NCBI GenBank assembly: GCA_022865685.1
Contig: JALHUB010000066.1
Coordinates: 1-6,630, forward strand
Reading direction: 5' to 3'
Length of the DNA stretch: 6,630 bases
Source: Dehalococcoidia bacterium
GTDB taxonomy: Bacteria > Chloroflexota > Dehalococcoidia > DSTF01 > JALHUB01
How positions within the stretch are numbered: the stretch's first letter is position 1; each line of letters starts with the position of its first letter. Below the pieces are notes generated by a model. The model was not told where the DNA came from and searched no databases. It was given only the letters and a program-made list of their open reading frames with translations. The translations under genes and the position numbers were made by a program. Below are positions 1 to 5,655 of the stretch, in pieces.

Positions 1-1071
1 ATTCTCGCTATCACCGTCCTTGGCATGATGTTCAGCGGCCAGAGCAAGCGTCTGCCGATCCCCTTCAAGGGGCCTTCGGCGTCCGATTTCGTGGGCGACC
101 TCTTCTCCAACGGCATCCCCGTAGTCGCCTTCGCGATGGCGGCGATCGCTCTCCTGGTGGTTCTCGCCTGGCGCGAGCTGAAGGGCCGCCGGCCCGACGC
201 GCCGCTGCGCCTCTTCCTGCTGACGATGATCGCCGTGGTACTGGCGCTGAGCGCAATGGTCGACGTCATCACGCTTGACGGCGACATCGACCGCATGAAC
301 ACGGTGTTCAAGTTCTACATCCACATCTGGATTCTGCTGGCGCTGGCCGGGTCCTTCGGCGTCTGGTACGTCTTCGCCGTGCTCGGCTGGCGGCCGCTGA
401 AGCCGTCGACGTCCGGCGATAGCGGGAGTCGCATCGACCTGGCGAAGACCGGCTGGGCCGTCGTCCTGGTCGTTCTCGTCGTCGGCGGGCTCATTTACCC
501 CATCTCCGGCACGAAGGCGAGGGTTGACACATCGGAGCGTTTCCCACAGTACCAGGGCCACACGAACGACGGCATGGAGTTCATGCGATACGCCGTCTAC
601 GGGGACGAGGGAGGCGAGATCGAGTTCTCTTACGACTACGAGGCGATCCAGTGGATGCGCGAGAACGTGCAGGGCTCGCCCGTCATCGTCGAGGGGTCGG
701 CTCCGGGGTATCACTGGGGCGCCCGCTTCTCCATCTACACGGGCCTGCCCACGGTCATCGGCTGGGGGTGGCATCAGAAGCAGCAGCGCGGCGAGTTCGA
801 GACTATGGTCTCGGAGCGGGAGGCGGAGCTCACCGACTTCTACTCCAGCCCGACGATTCAGCCCGCTATCGACTTCTTGCGCAAGTACCGCGTGCAGTAC
901 GTGATCATCGGCGAGCTGGAGCGTCTCTTCTATCCCGAGGTGGGCCTTGCGAAGTTCGCAGCGATGTCCGGCCGGGAGTTGGACCTTGTCTTCCAGAACG
1001 AGAAGGTGCAGATCTACAAGGTGGTCGACCTCCCACCCCTCATGCCGTCGCCGAACGTCAAGTCGCAGTAG
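1..1071 (+). CDS. Chlor_Arch_YYY (DUF2298) membrane protein, C-terminal part
   Basis: The frame is open from the first base, so the N-terminal part lies outside the window; 356 residues are visible, ending in TAG. Hydrophobic segments lie near residues 40-57, 69-86, 106-129 and 150-168 of the fragment, followed by a soluble tail of about 185 residues. The motif GDIDRMNTVFKFY (residues 94-106) is typical of the YYY family, as are NVQGSPVIVEG, the GLPTVIGWGWH stretch and the late YVIIGELER. Members of this family are large polytopic proteins resembling membrane glycosyltransferases; substrate and reaction are not established. The aromatic and charged tail probably sits outside the membrane. There is no clear terminator directly after the stop. 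Family assignment is strong; any glycosyltransferase role is inference. Confidence 0.88.
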   Translation: MLAITVLGMMFSGQSKRLPIPFKGPSASDFVGDLFSNGIPVVAFAMAAIALLVVLAWRELKGRRPDAPLRLFLLTMIAVVLALSAMVDVITLDGDIDRMNTVFKFYIHIWILLALAGSFGVWYVFAVLGWRPLKPSTSGDSGSRIDLAKTGWAVVLVVLVVGGLIYPISGTKARVDTSERFPQYQGHTNDGMEFMRYAVYGDEGGEIEFSYDYEAIQWMRENVQGSPVIVEGSAPGYHWGARFSIYTGLPTVIGWGWHQKQQRGEFETMVSEREAELTDFYSSPTIQPAIDFLRKYRVQYVIIGELERLFYPEVGLAKFAAMSGRELDLVFQNEKVQIYKVVDLPPLMPSPNVKSQ

Positions 1072-1091
1072 GGTCAGGCCCCTGTGCCCGA

Positions 1092-1112
1092 CTTGACGCG
1101 CGCCCTTCCCCG
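1092..1112 (+). repeat. Imperfect direct repeat, left copy
   Basis: CTTGACGCGC followed by a C-rich stretch ending in CTTCCCCG at 1092-1112 is nearly repeated at 1213-1232, where the right copy is one base shorter with one further difference. The right copy contains the -35 hexamer of the putative ffh promoter, while the left copy lies immediately before the REPIN-like doublet and has no good -10 downstream. The pair may be a remnant of duplication around the inserted element. Confidence 0.5.
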
Positions 1113-1172
1113 TAGGCGCGGCATTCCCGCCGCGCCACCGCCAGCTCGCCGAGGCTGGAAAGCCTCGGCTAC
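1112..1172. repeat. REPIN-like doublet of inverted REP palindromes
   Basis: GTAG at 1112-1115 leads into a perfect 8-bp stem (1115-1122 with 1129-1136, six-base loop ATTCCC). After an 11-base spacer comes a perfect 9-bp stem (1148-1156 with 1161-1169, loop GGAA), ending in CTAC at 1169-1172. Read on the opposite strand, the second palindrome matches the first at roughly 16-17 of 22 positions, including the TTCC loop, so the two are diverged copies in head-to-head orientation. GTAG beside a palindrome is the hallmark of REP sequences mobilised by RAYT (TnpA-REP) transposases, and an inverted pair is called a REPIN. The match is structural; I cannot count genomic copies. The transcribed hairpins might also help end transcription of the upstream gene, although no U tract follows. 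Confidence 0.6.
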
Positions 1173-1179
1173 GAATTGA

Positions 1180-1202
1180 TTGACGCCGTCCGCCAGCGTC
1201 AA
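1180..1202. repeat. Inverted repeat TTGACGC-N9-GCGTCAA upstream of ffh promoter
   Basis: A perfect 7-bp inverted repeat (1180-1186 and 1196-1202) ends 11 bases before the putative -35 hexamer of ffh. A second, overlapping palindrome, CAGCGT-CA-ACGCTG, occupies 1194-1207. The position just upstream of the promoter is suitable for a regulator site, but I recognise no known operator. The arms equal the heptamer found at 1093-1099 and 1214-1220. Confidence 0.4.
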
Positions 1203-1212
1203 CGCTGATGAC

Positions 1213-1232
1213 CTTGACGCGCCTCTTCCCCG
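1213..1232 (+). repeat. Imperfect direct repeat, right copy
   Basis: This is the partner of 1092-1112. It begins CTTGACGCGCC and ends CTTCCCCG, and it overlaps the -35 hexamer at 1214-1219. The two copies bracket the REPIN-like doublet and the inverted repeat. Confidence 0.5.
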
Positions 1233-1242
1233 ACCCTAGAAT
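1214..1242 (+). promoter_or_regulatory. Probable sigma70-type promoter of ffh
   Basis: TTGACG (1214-1219) and TAGAAT (1237-1242) are separated by exactly 17 bases, each matching consensus at five of six positions. The expected transcription start is around 1249-1251, only 6-8 bases before the ffh ATG at 1257. The transcript would be almost leaderless, with the weak GAGGA at 1249-1253 at its very 5' end. Confidence 0.65.
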
Positions 1243-1256
1243 GAATCTGAGGACCC

Positions 1257-2579
1257 ATGCTTGAGCTCCTAACCGATAAGCTCCAGACTGTATTCCGCCG
1301 TCTCAGCAGCCGCGGCGTCGTCAGCGAGAAAGACCTCGACGAGGCGCTGCGCGAAGTGCGGATCGCCCTTCTCGAAGCGGACGTCAATTTCAAGGTCGTG
1401 CGTGAGTTCATCAACGGTGTCCGCGAGCAAGCGGTCGGCTCGGAGATCCTCGGCAGCCTCACCGGCCCGCAGCAGGTCATCGCCATCGTCCAGCGACAGC
1501 TCGTGCACATCCTGGGCGAGACCCACAGCTCCATCCGCTTCGCCGGTCAGCCGCCGACGACGATCATGCTCATCGGCCTCAAGGGCTCCGGCAAGACGAC
1601 GACAGCCGCCAAGCTGGCCCTCCATCTGCGCAAGAGCGGCTCGCGTCCGCTCCTCGTCGCCGCCGACCCGCATCGCCTGGCCGCCGGCGAGCAGCTCCAG
1701 GCGCTTGGCCGGCAGCTCAACGTGCCGGTCTATTTTGAGCACGGGCCGCCCGCAGCCGTCGCGCAGGGCGCGCGCGAGGAGGCGCACCGCCTGGCCGCCA
1801 ACATCCTCATCGTGGACACGCCGGGCTATATGCAGGTCGCCTCGGAGATGCTGTCGGAGGCGAAGGAGCTGCACGACTCCTTCTCGCCTAACGAGGTGCT
1901 GCTGGTCGTCGACGCGATGACGGGCCAGGAAGCGGTGAACGTGGCGCAGGAGTTCCACGATGCGCTGAACGTCAGCGGCTTCATCATCACCAAGATGGAC
2001 GGCGATGCCCGCGGCGGCGCCGCCCTCTCGATCCGCGCTGTCACCGGTCTGCCGATCAAGTTCATCGGCATCGGCGAGAAGGTCGATGCCCTGGAGGCGT
2101 TCCATCCCGATCGGTTCGTCTCGCGCATTTTGGGCATGGGCGACGTGCTCAGCCTCATCGAGAAGGCACAGGAGACGGTCGACAAGGAGGAGGCGAAGTC
2201 GCTGGAGCGCCGGATGCGCGCCGGCACGATGGACCTGAACGATTTCGTTTCGCAGATCCAGCAGGTCAAGAAGATGGGCACGCTGACCCAGATCATCGAC
2301 ATGATTCCGGGCCTGGGCGGCGTCAAGAAGCAGCTTGAGAACGCCCAGGTGGACGATAGCGTCTGGAAGAAGATGGAGGCGATCGTCTACTCGATGACGC
2401 CGGAGGAGCGCCACCGCCCGGACATTATCGACGGCAGCAGGCGTCGTCGCATCGCGCGGGGCAGCGGCACGACGCCGCAGGACATCAACCAGTTGCTGAA
2501 GCAGTGGCGCGAGGCAAAGAAGATGATGGAGGCGCTGGCATCGGGTCGTGGCCCGCGGGCGCTTGGCCGGCTCCGCTAG
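1257..2579 (+). CDS. ffh: Signal recognition particle protein Ffh (SRP54 GTPase)
   Basis: Ffh binds SRP RNA and signal sequences of nascent membrane and secreted proteins, and docks with FtsY at the membrane through a composite GTPase. The 440-residue length is normal, and the N-terminus MLELLTDKLQTVFRRL fits the family, supporting the ATG at 1257. The helical N domain covers about residues 1-90, the GTPase G domain about 100-295, and the M domain about 325-430. P-loop GLKGSGKT is at 107-114, TKMDGDARGGAA at 246-256, the closing GIGEKVDALEAFHPDRF at 271-287, and the M-domain signature with SRRRRIARGSGT at 394-405. Two G-domain motifs deviate: the usual DTxRPAA is DPHRLAA (137-143), and the usual DTAGR is DTPGY (187-191), replacing a highly conserved arginine with tyrosine. 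The putative promoter starts just upstream, and rpsP, khpA and rimM follow, a classical context. Confidence 0.97.
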   Translation: MLELLTDKLQTVFRRLSSRGVVSEKDLDEALREVRIALLEADVNFKVVREFINGVREQAVGSEILGSLTGPQQVIAIVQRQLVHILGETHSSIRFAGQPPTTIMLIGLKGSGKTTTAAKLALHLRKSGSRPLLVAADPHRLAAGEQLQALGRQLNVPVYFEHGPPAAVAQGAREEAHRLAANILIVDTPGYMQVASEMLSEAKELHDSFSPNEVLLVVDAMTGQEAVNVAQEFHDALNVSGFIITKMDGDARGGAALSIRAVTGLPIKFIGIGEKVDALEAFHPDRFVSRILGMGDVLSLIEKAQETVDKEEAKSLERRMRAGTMDLNDFVSQIQQVKKMGTLTQIIDMIPGLGGVKKQLENAQVDDSVWKKMEAIVYSMTPEERHRPDIIDGSRRRRIARGSGTTPQDINQLLKQWREAKKMMEALASGRGPRALGRLR

Positions 2580-2591
2580 GTCTGTTATCAT
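2563..2591 (+). promoter_or_regulatory. Possible promoter for rpsP-khpA-rimM
   Basis: TTGGCC (2563-2568, inside the end of ffh) and TATCAT (2586-2591) are 17 bases apart, and the -10 is preceded by TG one base upstream, an extended -10 arrangement. Start of transcription would fall near 2598, giving a leader of about 27 bases with the strong ribosome binding site of rpsP. The -35 is only a partial match, so read-through from ffh may also feed this cluster. Confidence 0.4.
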
Positions 2592-2612
2592 TCGCTCTGT
2601 CGTACTTCACTT

Positions 2613-2620
2613 GGAGGTGA
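2613..2620 (+). promoter_or_regulatory. Strong ribosome binding site of rpsP
   Basis: GGAGGTGA is an almost ideal anti-16S complement, four bases before the TTG at 2625. It decides the non-ATG start of rpsP, since no ATG or GTG lies in frame at the family's N-terminus. Confidence 0.8.
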
Positions 2621-2624
2621 CTAA

Positions 2625-2900
2625 TTGCTGCGAATTCGGCTGCGGCGGGTAGGCAAGAAGAAGCGGCCCGCTTACCGGGTAGTGGTCGCGGACTCGCGCG
2701 CGCCCCGCGACGGCGCCTTCATCGAGACGCTTGGCCTCTATGACCCGCTGACAGACCCGGCGACCTTTCAGATCGACGAGGAGAAAGCGAAGAAGTGGAT
2801 CCAGCAGGGCGCCAGGCCCTCCGAAACGGTTGCGAAACTCATGGCCAGGCAGGGGCTGCTTCCTGCGAAGGGCGCGGAGAGCCCACCAGAGCCTGAGTAG
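2625..2900 (+). CDS. rpsP: 30S ribosomal protein S16
   Basis: S16 is a primary assembly protein of the small ribosomal subunit that binds 16S rRNA. The 91-residue product has the full family pattern: IRLRRVGKKKRPAYRVVVADSRAPRDG near residues 4-30, FIETLGLYDPLTDP, IDEEKAKKWIQQGARPSETVAKLM, and a short acidic, proline-rich tail (AKGAESPPEPE). Translation starts at TTG, supported by the strong ribosome binding site and by alignment to the usual Met-x-Lys/Arg-Ile-Arg start. The gene lies 45 bases after ffh and 11 bases before khpA, so it likely shares a transcript with khpA and rimM. Confidence 0.97.
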   Translation: MLRIRLRRVGKKKRPAYRVVVADSRAPRDGAFIETLGLYDPLTDPATFQIDEEKAKKWIQQGARPSETVAKLMARQGLLPAKGAESPPEPE

Positions 2901-2911
2901 GCCCGCCGGCG

Positions 2912-3145
2912 ATGAAAGAGCTCATCGAGTACATCGCGAGGGCGATCGTCGACAACCCCGACGAGGTGCGCGTGCGCGAAGAGGAGCAGGGCGACACCGT
3001 CATCTACTATCTTGAGGTCGCTGAGCCCGACATGGGCAAGGTGATCGGAAAGCAGGGGCGGATCGCCAATGCCATGCGCGCGCTCCTTAAGGTCGCGGCC
3101 GCGCGCCGGGGCCTCCGACGCGCCAGCCTGGAGATCGGCGAGTAG
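2912..3145 (+). CDS. khpA: KH-domain RNA-binding protein KhpA
   Basis: This is a 77-residue single KH domain, the usual size of the KhpA/YlqC family, which binds RNA and in several bacteria pairs with KhpB (Jag/EloR). The KH signature GKVIGKQGR occupies residues 42-50, with the GxxG loop GKQG at 46-49 that grips the nucleic-acid backbone. The N-terminus MKELIEYIARAIVDNP is typical and fixes the ATG at 2912, though no clear Shine-Dalgarno site precedes it. Placement between rpsP and rimM is conserved in many bacteria and suggests a role close to ribosome biogenesis. The distance to the upstream stop is 11 bases, favouring co-transcription. Confidence 0.93.
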   Translation: MKELIEYIARAIVDNPDEVRVREEEQGDTVIYYLEVAEPDMGKVIGKQGRIANAMRALLKVAAARRGLRRASLEIGE

Positions 3146-3170
3146 CCGCCCCGCGCAGCCGTCCTCACTC

Positions 3171-3713
3171 ATGTCTGCTAAGCATCCCCCTAGTGCCAGC
3201 ATGTCATCCGGCCATGTCGCCGTCGGCCGCGTCGTGGCGCCCCACGGCCTGCGCGGCGAGATAAGGGTCGAACCGCTGACTGCGCAATCGGAGCACTTCG
3301 CCGCCGGCCGCACGCTCTGGATCGAAGAGACGGCGCACGAAGTCGAGGCGTCGCGCCGGCAGAGGGGCTTCGTCCTTCTCAGGCTGTCGGGTGTGGCGTC
3401 GGTCGAGGCGGCGGAGGCGCTGCGCGGCAGCCTGCTGTCGCTGCCGGAGTCGGAGCTGGCGCCGTTGCCCGAGGGCGAGTACTACGCGTACCAGATTATC
3501 GGTCTCGAAGTCTATGACGGCGACGGCGCGCGCCTGGGGAAGGTCGTCGGGCTGTTTCCGACCGGCAGCAACGACGTGTACGTGGTCGACGGCCCGCGCG
3601 GCGAGCTCCTGCTGCCCGCCATCGACGACGTGATCGTCGAGGTGGACGTGGCCGGTGGGCGCATGGTCGTTTCGCTTATGGACGGTCTGCTGCCGGAGCG
3701 TCGCGGTGAGTGA
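3171..3713 (+). CDS. rimM: Ribosome maturation factor RimM (16S rRNA processing)
   Basis: RimM assists maturation of the 30S head domain and binds S19 through its PRC-barrel domain. With the ATG at 3171 the product has 180 residues. The N-terminal RimM domain shows VGRVVAPHGLRGEIRV (18-33) and continues to about residue 95. The PRC-barrel domain spans about 103-175 with YYAYQIIGLEVYD, GSNDVYVV (132-139) and LLPAIDDVI (148-155). The start is uncertain: ATG at 3201 would give 170 residues beginning just before the conserved domain, and neither start has a good ribosome binding site. Upstream khpA ends 25 bases earlier. trmD and rplS, which often follow, are absent; a tRNA gene with its own promoter comes next. 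Confidence 0.93.
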   Translation: MSAKHPPSASMSSGHVAVGRVVAPHGLRGEIRVEPLTAQSEHFAAGRTLWIEETAHEVEASRRQRGFVLLRLSGVASVEAAEALRGSLLSLPESELAPLPEGEYYAYQIIGLEVYDGDGARLGKVVGLFPTGSNDVYVVDGPRGELLLPAIDDVIVEVDVAGGRMVVSLMDGLLPERRGE

Positions 3714-3730
3714 GAGACGTCGCCGCTTCC

Positions 3731-3760
3731 TTGACACCCTCTCCGACGCCAGCCTACAAT
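3731..3760 (+). promoter_or_regulatory. Strong promoter for tRNA-Ala
   Basis: A perfect TTGACA (3731-3736) and TACAAT (3755-3760, five of six to consensus) are separated by 18 bases. Predicted transcription start near 3767 gives a leader of about 14 bases before the mature tRNA 5' end. The promoter begins 17 bases after the rimM stop. Confidence 0.75.
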
Positions 3761-3780
3761 CTACTTGCCGCGAATGAAGT

Positions 3781-3856
3781 GGGGATATAGCTCAACAGGG
3801 AGAGCGCGGCGTTCGCATCGCCGAGGTTGGGGGTTCGAGTCCCCCTATCTCCACCA
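3781..3856 (+). tRNA. tRNA-Ala (anticodon CGC)
   Basis: The sequence folds as a 76-base cloverleaf. The acceptor stem GGGGATA pairs with TATCTCC (one G-U pair), and the D arm is GCTC/GAGC. The anticodon stem CGGCG/CGCCG encloses the loop TTCGCAT, giving anticodon CGC, which reads GCG (alanine). The T arm is GGGGG-TTCGAGT-CCCCC. The discriminator is A, and CCA is encoded at 3854-3856. GCG is a frequent codon in this GC-rich DNA, so the tRNA should be well used. hemolysin III begins only 35 bases downstream. Confidence 0.95.
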
Positions 3857-3891
3857 ACCATCTTCAGTCCGTCGAAACAGGCGATAGCCCC

Positions 3892-4557
3892 GTGAACCCG
3901 AAGGACGCCGAGACTCCCCTCGTCGCCGAACGGCCGCTGCTGAGAGGCTTCCTGCATCTCGGCGCCTGTGCCGCCGCCGTCGCCGGCATCGTCGTCATGC
4001 TGCTGCTCGCGCACGATGCCCGCGGCTACGTCGGGGCGTCCGTCTTCGGCGCCAGTCTCATCGTCGCCTACGGCGCCAGCGCCTCGTATCATCGCATCCC
4101 CTGGGGCGCGCGCATGTCCGGCATCATGCGACGGCTCGACCACGCGATGATCTTCTTCCTCATCGTCGGCACGTACACCCCGTTCTGCCTCATCGCGCTG
4201 GGCAATGCCTGGGGGATCAGCCTGCTCTCGGTGACCGCGACGATCGCCGGCGTCGGCGCCCTGACGCGGCTGGCGTGGCTGAACTCGCCGCGATGGCTGG
4301 CGGTGTCGCTCTACCTGGCGACCGGCTGGGTAGCGCTGGTCGCGGCGTCGCAGATATTGCAGAAGCTCGATGTCGCCCCGCTGGCGCTGCTGGTGCTGGG
4401 CGGCGTCGCCTACAGCGTCGGTGCGTTAGCCTACGCCGCGAAAAGGCCGGACCCTTGGCCGAGGGTATTCGGCTACCACGAGGTCTTCCACTCCTTCACG
4501 ATCATGGGGAGCACGCTCCACTTTCTGGCGGTATCCGTGTTCGTTCTGCGGACGTAA
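3892..4557 (+). CDS. trhA: Hemolysin III / TrhA-like membrane protein (PAQR superfamily)
   Basis: The 221-residue product is rich in membrane helices and fits the seven-helix HlyIII/YqfA (TrhA) family. E. coli TrhA affects membrane energetics and fluidity; the molecular activity of most members is unsettled. Family motifs are RPLLRGFLHL (14-23), YGASASYHRIP (60-70), LDHAMIFFLIVGTYTPF (82-98) and GYHEVFHSF (194-202). His67 together with His196 and His200 (HxxxH) correspond to the zinc-binding histidines of PAQR proteins. The start is GTG at 3892, with the N-terminal tail aligned to family length and no good ribosome binding site. It lies 35 bases after tRNA-Ala with no visible separate promoter, so it may be transcribed from the tRNA promoter. 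Despite the family name, a haemolytic role should not be assumed. Confidence 0.93.
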   Translation: MNPKDAETPLVAERPLLRGFLHLGACAAAVAGIVVMLLLAHDARGYVGASVFGASLIVAYGASASYHRIPWGARMSGIMRRLDHAMIFFLIVGTYTPFCLIALGNAWGISLLSVTATIAGVGALTRLAWLNSPRWLAVSLYLATGWVALVAASQILQKLDVAPLALLVLGGVAYSVGALAYAAKRPDPWPRVFGYHEVFHSFTIMGSTLHFLAVSVFVLRT

Positions 4558-4598
4558 CGCGGTGCGTCGCCGCTCGACGGTCGTCGGTCGACACTCGT

Positions 4599-4604
4599 AG
4601 GAGG
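4599..4604 (+). promoter_or_regulatory. Ribosome binding site fixing the SDR start
   Basis: AGGAGG lies nine bases before the ATG at 4614. It separates the true start from in-frame upstream codons that overlap the end of the hemolysin III gene. Confidence 0.8.
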
Positions 4605-4613
4605 GAACCTGAT

Positions 4614-5372
4614 ATGAGACTGCAGGACAAAGTGGCAATAGTGGCCGGAGCCGGCTCGAGGGGACCGGGAATGGGTAACGGAAAGGCCACGGCCATCCTG
4701 TTTGCCAGGGAGGGGGCCAAGGTCGTCGCCGCCGACCTGAATCTGGACGCCGCTCAGGAGACCGTAGCGATAATCGAGAGCGAGGGCGGCGAGGCCATGG
4801 CCTACCAGGCGGATGTGACAAAAGAGCCGGAAGCGAAGGGCCTGGTCGACGCGACGGTCGCCAAGTACGGCAAGCTTGACATCCTCTTTAACAACGTCGG
4901 CATTGGGCTTGGAGGGCTCGGCCTCGGAGTCACGTCGGAAGACTGGGACACCGTCATGCGGGTCAACTTGAAGAGCATCCTGTTCATGTGCAAGTACGCC
5001 GTGCCTCGCATGATAGAGAACGGCGGCGGCGCGATAGTCAACAACGCTTCGATGGCCGCGTTCTACGCGCACCCCATGTATGCCTACTCTGTGTCGAAAG
5101 CGGGCGTCGTCGCCTTCACGAGGTGCTTAGCGGGCACGCTGGCGAGCAACAGGATCAGGGTGAACTGCGTCGCGCCCGGGTTCATGGACACGCCGATGGT
5201 AGCATCGATAATGAACGAGGATCGGATCCGCGACGTGGAAGCGCGGGTCCCCCTGAGACGCCACGGGACGGGCGAAGAGACAGCCGCGGCGGTCCTCTTC
5301 CTCGCCTCGGACGAAGCGTCGTATATCACCGGACACACCATCTGCGTCGATGGAGGCCTGTCGATACGATAA
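4614..5372 (+). CDS. SDR-family NAD(P)-dependent oxidoreductase
   Basis: This is a classical short-chain dehydrogenase of 252 residues. The cofactor loop is a long glycine-rich variant, AGAGSRGPGMGNG (11-23), instead of the plain TGxxxGxG, followed by the strand ending VVAADLN. Asp41 there suggests preference for NAD(H). Other motifs are NNVG (93-96), Asn118 in VNLKS, Ser146 in NNASM, and the catalytic YSVSK (Tyr158, Lys162). CVAPGFMDTPM (185-195) and YITGHTICVDGG (237-248) mark the substrate and C-terminal region. The Ser-to-Tyr distance is 12 rather than the more common 13 residues. Substrate cannot be told from sequence. ATA codes for 6 of 15 isoleucines, against none in ffh, and AGG/AGA arginines are common, hinting at a different origin. 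It follows the hemolysin III gene by 56 bases. Confidence 0.93.
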   Translation: MRLQDKVAIVAGAGSRGPGMGNGKATAILFAREGAKVVAADLNLDAAQETVAIIESEGGEAMAYQADVTKEPEAKGLVDATVAKYGKLDILFNNVGIGLGGLGLGVTSEDWDTVMRVNLKSILFMCKYAVPRMIENGGGAIVNNASMAAFYAHPMYAYSVSKAGVVAFTRCLAGTLASNRIRVNCVAPGFMDTPMVASIMNEDRIRDVEARVPLRRHGTGEETAAAVLFLASDEASYITGHTICVDGGLSIR

Positions 5373-5456
5373 GCCGGCGTGCAGTCTGGCCGGTGCGGCG
5401 TTCGTTGCGGTATGATTGCGTACGGCGACGAAGCGGAAGCGCGTCGAGGTTTGGAT

Positions 5457-5532
5457 GCCCCCGTAGCTCAGAGGAAAGAGCAGCGGTTTCCTAAACCGCG
5501 TGTCGCAGGTTCGAGTCCTGCCGGGGGTACCA
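5457..5532 (+). tRNA. tRNA-Arg (anticodon CCT)
   Basis: A 76-base cloverleaf is seen. Acceptor stem GCCCCCG pairs with CGGGGGT (terminal G-U), the D arm is GCTC/GAGC, and the anticodon stem GCGGT/ACCGC holds loop TTCCTAA, giving anticodon CCT for codon AGG. The T arm is GCAGG-TTCGAGT-CCTGC, the discriminator is A, and CCA is encoded at 5530-5532. A possible -10 (TATGAT, 5411-5416) lies upstream but no convincing -35 was found. The gene sits 84 bases after the SDR gene and upstream of the GGQ protein gene. Confidence 0.95.
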
Positions 5533-5655
5533 CACCACCCGTTCTCTAACTCGCTCTACGGCCGCCTGAACGCGACCCGGAGGGCAGAGGGGCTCTTGCC
5601 TCCAAGCAACAGCGACGGCGTCATCTTCAGTAGTCGCAGGAACGCCTGGCTGCGG

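Noticed and set aside
1072..1170. Possible SRP (4.5S) RNA, suggested by GGTCAGG at 1072-1078, a GGAA tetraloop at 1157-1160, and the adjacent ffh
   Set aside because: The stem below the tetraloop is fully paired and lacks the symmetric and asymmetric internal loops that Ffh recognises. The GGTCAGG is far from the loop. The element reads better as a REP palindrome.
1269..2591. A 440-codon open frame on the minus strand covering nearly all of ffh
   Set aside because: It is the exact antisense of a strongly conserved gene, its product is an Arg/Leu/Asp/His-rich composition typical of shadow frames in GC-rich DNA, and it shows no domain motif.
4275..4613. Upstream in-frame extension of the SDR gene to an earlier start
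   Set aside because: It overlaps the conserved C-terminus of the hemolysin III-like gene in another frame and has no SDR features. The ATG at 4614 has a good ribosome binding site and matches the family N-terminus.
5373..5394. Short inverted repeat (CCGGC/GCCGG) directly after the SDR stop as a terminator
   Set aside because: The stem is only 5-6 bp with a 10-base loop and no T tract, so it is too weak to support in GC-rich DNA.
5457..5560. tRNA-Arg as an integration site of a mobile element
   Set aside because: No duplicated tRNA 3' end, integrase or other mobile gene is visible in the window.
5500..5655. GTG start of the GGQ protein inside tRNA-Arg
   Set aside because: The first codons would be read from the mature tRNA 3' half, and the residues match nothing. 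ATG 5656 or TTG 5596 are better starts.
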